The position numbers and the translations under genes were made by a program. Shown in pieces: positions 59,996 to 64,000 of a stretch of 64,000 bases of DNA (its first letter is position 1; each line of letters starts with the position of its first letter). Origin of the DNA: Cohnella silvisoli (GTDB lineage Bacteria; Bacillota; Bacilli; Paenibacillales; Paenibacillaceae); NCBI RefSeq assembly GCF_021190915.1, contig NZ_JAIOAP010000010.1, positions 211,523 to 275,522 of the forward strand, read 5' to 3'. A model generated the notes under the pieces. The model was not told where the DNA came from. It saw only the letters and a list, made by a program, of their open reading frames with translations, and did no database searches.

Positions 59996-61096
59996 GTGTC
60001 GAAATTGAAGGTTTGGAATCATAGAAAACCGCTTGAGAAAACGGCAAATGCACTGCGGGCAGGAGCACTCACAATCGGGTTTATCGGAGGATCGATTACG
60101 GATGCGAGATCCCGACATAACTGGCCGGAGCCGGTTATAGCCTGGTTCGTTCAGCATTATCCCCAAGTACGTTTTAAAGTTGAAAATGCCGCGATCGGAG
60201 CGACGGGCAGCGAGCTTGCGGTGTTTCGCGCGGAACGGGATCTGATCGACCGTGGTTGCCATCTCGTCTTTATCGATTATGCGGTGAATGACGGGGAAGA
60301 GCCGTCGGATAAGAGAATGCGCACCCGTGAGGGTCTTCTGCGTAAACTTCTGCAGAATGACCAGTGCGATACGGTTCTCGTATATACGTTCAGCCAAGCC
60401 TTCTACCGGGAGATGATGCAGGATCAAGTACCTGCTTCGATTGCCGAATTTGAGCAGCTTGCCGAACATTATCGGTTGGGATCGATCTGGATGGGGTTAT
60501 ACGCGATCGAGGAAGTGAGAAAAGGTTTAATGCGGTGGGAAGAATGGCTTCCTGACGGACTTCATCCTACGGAGCGCGGAAGCCTGAGCTATGCGCAGAG
60601 TGTTATTGCTTTTCTAGATAAGGAACTGCGGGAGGGCAGTTCTATTCAGGGGCAGATTGAGACCCATAAGTTAAATGAGCCTCTGCATAACGGTCATTGG
60701 GCACAGGCATATGCGTATCCCTTCGAGAAAGTCAAACTTGACGGACCGTGGGTCATTCGCCGCTGGCCTCACCTGGAATGGATCGACCAAGTATTGGAGA
60801 CCGCCGCCGTAGGAGCAAAGCTAGCTTTTACTTTTCGCGGAAGGGGACTCTCTCTCGGCTTTGACTTCGGCAAAACATCGGCGGAATTTCGTTATCGCAT
60901 CGATCACGGAACTTGGGCGACAACGGAAAGAGACCGTCCTTCCTGGTGCGGGGATGATGGATGGTATCGGATATACAACATTGTCGACGATCTAATTGCT
61001 GGAGACCATTCCATCGAGCTTGAGGTTATTCATGGAGACCGGCCGGAATGTATGGGAACGAACTTCAGGTTGGCGTTAATCGGGGTGATAGTTTAG
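59996..61096 (+). CDS. SGNH/GDSL-type hydrolase
   Basis: A 366-residue esterase-like protein without signal peptide. SGNH blocks: IGFIGGSITDARS (nucleophile Ser), ENAAIGATGSELAVFR (Gly), VFIDYAVNDGEEP (Asn) and LPDGLHPTERG (Asp-x-x-His). The C-terminal ~150 residues form an extra domain (ALIGVIV end) seen in carbohydrate esterases. It starts with GTG 59996 after GGGAGGA. Position behind a mannosidase fragment suggests it once deacetylated the same oligosaccharide. Confidence 0.87.
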   Translation: MSKLKVWNHRKPLEKTANALRAGALTIGFIGGSITDARSRHNWPEPVIAWFVQHYPQVRFKVENAAIGATGSELAVFRAERDLIDRGCHLVFIDYAVNDGEEPSDKRMRTREGLLRKLLQNDQCDTVLVYTFSQAFYREMMQDQVPASIAEFEQLAEHYRLGSIWMGLYAIEEVRKGLMRWEEWLPDGLHPTERGSLSYAQSVIAFLDKELREGSSIQGQIETHKLNEPLHNGHWAQAYAYPFEKVKLDGPWVIRRWPHLEWIDQVLETAAVGAKLAFTFRGRGLSLGFDFGKTSAEFRYRIDHGTWATTERDRPSWCGDDGWYRIYNIVDDLIAGDHSIELEVIHGDRPECMGTNFRLALIGVIV

Positions 61097-61209
61097 CAGG
61101 GAGCTCGGCATTCGCCATCCGAGGAATAGCTCCATCATTAAACTTATTTGCGGCGGGCTAGACTGTCCAAACGGCCGAATGATATGATGGGTAACGGGTG
61201 AAGCATACG

Positions 61210-61830
61210 ATGAACAACAACGAGACAACAAACGCAGAAGTCAACAGCAATCAAGTAACCGATTCCGATGAGAAATTTGCCGAACTGATCAAGGCTGTGC
61301 ACCATAACGGCCTCATTGCTCTGAAATCGCATTTTGAGAATGTTGAAGGACAAGTGTTGAATCAGGAAATTTACGGCCCGGTTTTTGTTTACCTAGTGAA
61401 GGATGATTCGAATAACGGATATGTATGCGGTTTTTTCCTTCGCGAGTTGATCGCGAAGTTCCAGTCGGACAGCGATCCGGCACAATGGATGGCTTCTTTT
61501 TTCATCGAGTTGATGAAGAGTGAAGGGGGAAAAGATCTTCCTGAACGACCTGCTAGCGAAGACGAGGCAAAAGCGTTAATCGACAAGGTGCTGGTTCCGC
61601 AATGCATAGCGGCAATTCGCGAAGAATTCGCCCCGGAGCAAGTTCATGCGGGCCTTGATTGGAATCAAGAACATGGCCCGGTTTTCGAAGCCGGGTTTCC
61701 GGCGATACGGGACGGCAATAACGTGTGCGCTGTTCCTCTTCACCTCTTGTATACGCATTTTCTTCTAAATCGGGATCCTGCCGACCTCATCCTTCAAGGC
61801 ATGTACAAAATCCGGGAAGAACATGAGTAA
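61210..61830 (+). CDS. Hypothetical protein with two internal repeats
   Basis: A 206-residue soluble acidic protein I do not recognise. It contains a tandem duplication: residues ~25-90 (ELIKAVHHNGLIALKSHF...YGPVFVYLVKDDSNNGYVCGFFLRELIAKFQSDSDPAQWM) and ~115-200 (ALIDKVLVPQCIAAIREEF...HGPVFEAGFPAIRDGNNVCAVPLHLLYTHFLLNRDPADLI). Each half keeps GPVF, an N-x-(Y)VC step and a DPA motif. ATG 61210 has GGGTGA upstream; GTG 61198 is an alternative. Own terminator downstream. Role unknown. Confidence 0.7.
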   Translation: MNNNETTNAEVNSNQVTDSDEKFAELIKAVHHNGLIALKSHFENVEGQVLNQEIYGPVFVYLVKDDSNNGYVCGFFLRELIAKFQSDSDPAQWMASFFIELMKSEGGKDLPERPASEDEAKALIDKVLVPQCIAAIREEFAPEQVHAGLDWNQEHGPVFEAGFPAIRDGNNVCAVPLHLLYTHFLLNRDPADLILQGMYKIREEHE

Positions 61831-61910
61831 TGCATGAAGTTCGATCATGCTAGACTCCCCCCTACATCTAGAGAGGTTTCACGATGAACATCTTCGCCGG
61901 CCAACAAGCA

Positions 61911-61945
61911 ACGACTCCGAGCTTATAAAAAGTTCGGAGTCGTTT
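61911..61945 (+). terminator. Terminator after the repeat protein gene
   Basis: ACGACTCCGA-gCTT...AG-ttCGGAGTCGT and TTTAT. Confidence 0.7.
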
Positions 61946-61960
61946 ATCATTTGTTGGATT

Positions 61961-62848
61961 TTATTTGATGGAGGCTTCATAAATGTCTTGTATGGATTTG
62001 GACAGCATCGCGTTGAATTCATCGTCTGTTTGCCCGGCGGTTAATCCTTGTGATAAGGCACGCGAGAAACTGGCGATCAATCCATGATTATGTGCCAGCT
62101 TTTCATTTGCTTCCGCTTGAGTGTACCCGCCTGACAAAGCCACAACCCGTATAACACGCGGATCCTCCATTAAATCGGCGTAAAAATTGTTTTCCGTCGG
62201 GATGGAGAGTTTAAGCATGACTTTTACGTCCTTGCCAAGGGTGGATAATTGATCGAAAATTTCTTTTTTCAATAGTTTTTCCGATGTTTCCTTATCCGCG
62301 CTGTGGATATCGACTTCCGGTTCGATAATCGGAACGAGCCCCATCTCCACGATTTGGTTACCGATGGCAAACTGTTGCTCAACGACTTTTTTGATTCCGG
62401 CAGGATTGGCTTCTTTAATAACCGAGCGCATTTTCGTCCCGAAGATGTTTCGTTCAACCGCACGCTTCAACAGGTCGTTTAAACCGGAAATGGGCTTCAT
62501 AAGCTGAACCCCGTTTTCAAGGTCGGCGAGCCCTTTATCGACTTTTAGAAAAGGCACGACGCCTTTCTTCTCCCAAAGATAATCGGCCGTAAATTGCCCG
62601 TCAATGGAGCGCTCCATCGTGTTCTCAAATAAGATCGCACCGAGAATGTACTGGGAATCAAACGCGAAACTCTTAATAATACGCGTTCTCATCTCGTGCA
62701 CCAATTGATACATCTCTTCTTCATTGGAATAACTGTTTTCCTTAATGCCATACTGCAGCAGAGCCTTAGGAGTGCTTCCGCCGCTTTGGTCTAAGGCTGC
62801 TATAAAGCCCTTTCCCGTGTGGATTCGATCGAATTGTTTTGTATTCAT
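61961..62848 (-). CDS. fda: Fructose-bisphosphate aldolase class I
   Basis: A 295-residue Schiff-base aldolase of glycolysis and gluconeogenesis, of the Staphylococcus/Paenibacillus bacterial class I type. FDRIHTGKGFIAALDQSGGSTPKAL at the start, YILGAILFENTMERSIDG, VVPFLKVDKGLADLENGVQLMKPI, VPIIEPEVDIHSADK, VMLKLSIPT (Schiff-base Lys region) and RVVALSGGYTQAEANEKLAHNHGLIASFSRAL follow the family. GGAAGGAGAAAC precedes the ATG. Stands alone. Confidence 0.95.
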   Translation of the reverse strand: MNTKQFDRIHTGKGFIAALDQSGGSTPKALLQYGIKENSYSNEEEMYQLVHEMRTRIIKSFAFDSQYILGAILFENTMERSIDGQFTADYLWEKKGVVPFLKVDKGLADLENGVQLMKPISGLNDLLKRAVERNIFGTKMRSVIKEANPAGIKKVVEQQFAIGNQIVEMGLVPIIEPEVDIHSADKETSEKLLKKEIFDQLSTLGKDVKVMLKLSIPTENNFYADLMEDPRVIRVVALSGGYTQAEANEKLAHNHGLIASFSRALSQGLTAGQTDDEFNAMLSKSIQDIYEASIK

Positions 62849-63085
62849 GGATGTTTCTCCTTCCTTTTCGTGGACTGAATGGCATCTTGAATCTTATTAA
62901 TTATATCACTTGTACTAGCAGGTATACATTCTAGGTACGCATAATAATGGCAGAGACTATGGTGGGTTTCGGCGTGGGTGAAAGTGATAATCGGAGTGGT
63001 AGAGAATAAAAGAATAAGTCTGTTTTGCTAGGGATATACCCATAAATGGTGGTACAATAAGTAAGAGAATGAAGGAGGGATGAAC

Positions 63086-63343
63086 ATGCTGTGGTCTGAA
63101 GTAAGGAGTCTGTTCCCTGATCAATATGTTTTAATTGAAGAGTTGAGATCCCATTACGAGGGCAATAAACTTCATGTTGATGAAGTTGCTGTTATTAAAC
63201 CAATTCCTGATCCTCAAGCAGCATTTAAGGAGCTTTTTGCTGCTAAGAATGAACGGTTTGTTTATCATACAGGCAATGAGAAAATTGTCGTGGAAGTTCG
63301 TGATAAGCCAATGATCAGGAGAGCGCCAAACCATGAATCTTGA
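63086..63343 (+). CDS. Small AT-rich hypothetical protein paired with a protease
   Basis: An 85-residue protein, MLWSEVRSLFPDQYVLIEEL and so on, with IKPIPDPQAAFKELFAAKNERFVYHTGNEKIVVEVRDKP. I do not recognise a function. AAGGAGGG abuts an ATG at 63080, so ATG 63086 is the better start. It overlaps the protease gene by 11 bases, so the two are translated together. Base composition is clearly more AT-rich than the rest of the window, a sign of transfer. Confidence 0.72.
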   Translation: MLWSEVRSLFPDQYVLIEELRSHYEGNKLHVDEVAVIKPIPDPQAAFKELFAAKNERFVYHTGNEKIVVEVRDKPMIRRAPNHES

Positions 63344-63716
63344 TTATGTAGATGGACTATTATTTTCCAGTGTCTTTATCAAACATAATGGAAAAACTAT
63401 TCTGGTTCCTCATATTGTAATCGATACAGGGGCAGCAGAATCCATTATTTCCATCGATGCAGTCGAAGAATTATTCAATACATATGAACCTGAGGATCAA
63501 ATTCGCTTCATGACTGGTATTGGTGGAAGAGAAGCCTCAGTTAGAAGAAGAATTGATCAAGTTGAGTTTCATTCTTATAAAGCCCAAGATATTCGAATTG
63601 ATTTTGGACGTATTGGGGAGTATTCAGGAATCAATGGTCTGATCGGACTGGATATCTTAATACCAGGTAAATTTATCGTCGACCTTCACCGATTACGACT
63701 TTATTTTGAGGAATAA
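63333..63716 (+). CDS. Retropepsin-like aspartic protease
   Basis: A 127-residue single-domain aspartyl protease. VPHIVIDTGAAESIISIDAV carries the D-T-G-A catalytic loop; SGINGLIGLDIL is the hydrophobic-G-L-D strand after the flap, and FIVDLHRLRLYF closes the fold. It would act as a homodimer, like retroviral proteases. AGGAG lies 10 bases upstream inside the previous gene. Target unknown; the overlapping small protein is a candidate partner or substrate. AT-rich. Confidence 0.82.
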   Translation: MNLDYVDGLLFSSVFIKHNGKTILVPHIVIDTGAAESIISIDAVEELFNTYEPEDQIRFMTGIGGREASVRRRIDQVEFHSYKAQDIRIDFGRIGEYSGINGLIGLDILIPGKFIVDLHRLRLYFEE

Positions 63717-63757
63717 GTATTTGATCCCTTTACGCTCTATCATATGCATATATTAAC

Positions 63758-63781
63758 ACGCCAATTGGGCGTGGTTTTTTT
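63758..63781 (+). terminator. Terminator of the protease pair
   Basis: ACGCC-aatt-GGGCGT and seven T residues after GG. Confidence 0.8.
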
Positions 63782-63889
63782 CGTTTGCCGTAGCTCATAT
63801 AGGGTGAGATTGGACACCTAATGACGGAGAAATCGATAACGTGACTCTATGAAACATAATGTGTATTGTATTATTTAACGGCAATCCGA

Positions 63890-63990
63890 AAGAAGTCCTC
63901 TTCCTCTATAGGGAGGGGATGAATTTCGGCTAGGCGAAGCCTAGAATCTTCGTGCTCGAAGTCATGACCTTAAAAACTTACAATGAGCTC
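63890..63990 (+). ncRNA. Hairpin-rich segment, possible transposon end or structured RNA
   Basis: Three hairpins follow each other: TCCTCTTCCTC-tata-GGGAGGGGA (63896-63919), CTAGGC-gaa-GCCTAG (63930-63944) and CTTCG-tgct-CGAAG (63948-63961). Such a cluster resembles the right end of IS200/IS605-type elements, whose omega RNA overlaps the end of tnpB, but no tnpB is present upstream. The window ends before this can be settled. Confidence 0.3.
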
Positions 63991-64000
63991 GGAAATCTAG

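Overview
The window looks like chromosome from a Paenibacillaceae member, most like Cohnella or Paenibacillus. This rests on the dnaB-dnaI primosome pair of Bacillales, HemQ, EcsA/EcsB, YuiB- and YqzM-type small proteins, AraC/YesM-style sugar regulators, an SLH surface protein, strong AGGAGG ribosome sites and a moderate GC content. Species cannot be fixed from sequence reading alone. No rRNA, tRNA, CRISPR array or intact insertion sequence was seen.

Layout. 1-5.3 kb: the 5' part of hemQ, small membrane proteins, an alpha/beta hydrolase, then dnaB and dnaI. 5.3-9.1 kb: a 52-bp tandem array, then a sulfate ABC operon (sbp-cysT-cysW-yezD) without its ATPase. 9.1-18.3 kb: uvrC, a decayed ECF sigma factor, a DHFR-like protein, and a tightly packed PAP2/methyltransferase/two-component operon facing a CPBP membrane protease. 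18.3-25.2 kb: a cyclic-di-AMP zone. One ydaO-type riboswitch with a terminator controls ktrB-ktrB-ktrA-antiporter, and a second one on the other strand sits directly before the ribosome site of a LysM-3D cell wall protein. 25.2-29.6 kb: a LysR regulator divergent from sdhCAB.

29.6-31 kb and 50.6-52 kb hold the most unusual pattern. Two related DUF559/Vsr-like nuclease plus winged-helix genes (one intact, one frameshifted) each have a hairpin in the leader and are each followed at the 3' end by an array of degenerate ~50-62-bp units centred on short palindromes. A third array of the same style lies after dnaI with no nuclease beside it. I propose these as a repeat-linked nuclease system; this is inference.

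30.7-37.3 kb: an envelope-stress style operon (DD-carboxypeptidase, response regulator, kinase, propeller lipoprotein) and a CHASE4-type chemoreceptor. 37.3-46.8 kb: regulator/effector pairs with readable palindromic operators (HxlR-pirin; EmrB-type efflux-PadR), a CDF metal exporter, a PHP phosphatase, a LysR regulator, a UMF1-type transporter, a phospholipase C-like protein and CheX. 46.8-54.2 kb: SDR, RNA helicase, SLH protein, second nuclease locus, EcsAB.

54.2-61.1 kb: a carbohydrate island. A GH4 glycosidase, a Gfo/Idh/MocA dehydrogenase and a cytoplasmic seven-repeat FG-GAP propeller form an operon with a likely CcpA site, divergent from an AraC regulator. Behind the AraC gene a deletion has joined the first 43 codons of a sensor kinase to the last third of a GH2 beta-mannosidase. 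An SGNH hydrolase follows. 61.1-64 kb: a protein made of two internal repeats, class I fructose-bisphosphate aldolase, an AT-rich pair encoding a small protein and a retropepsin-like protease, and a hairpin-rich stretch at the window edge.
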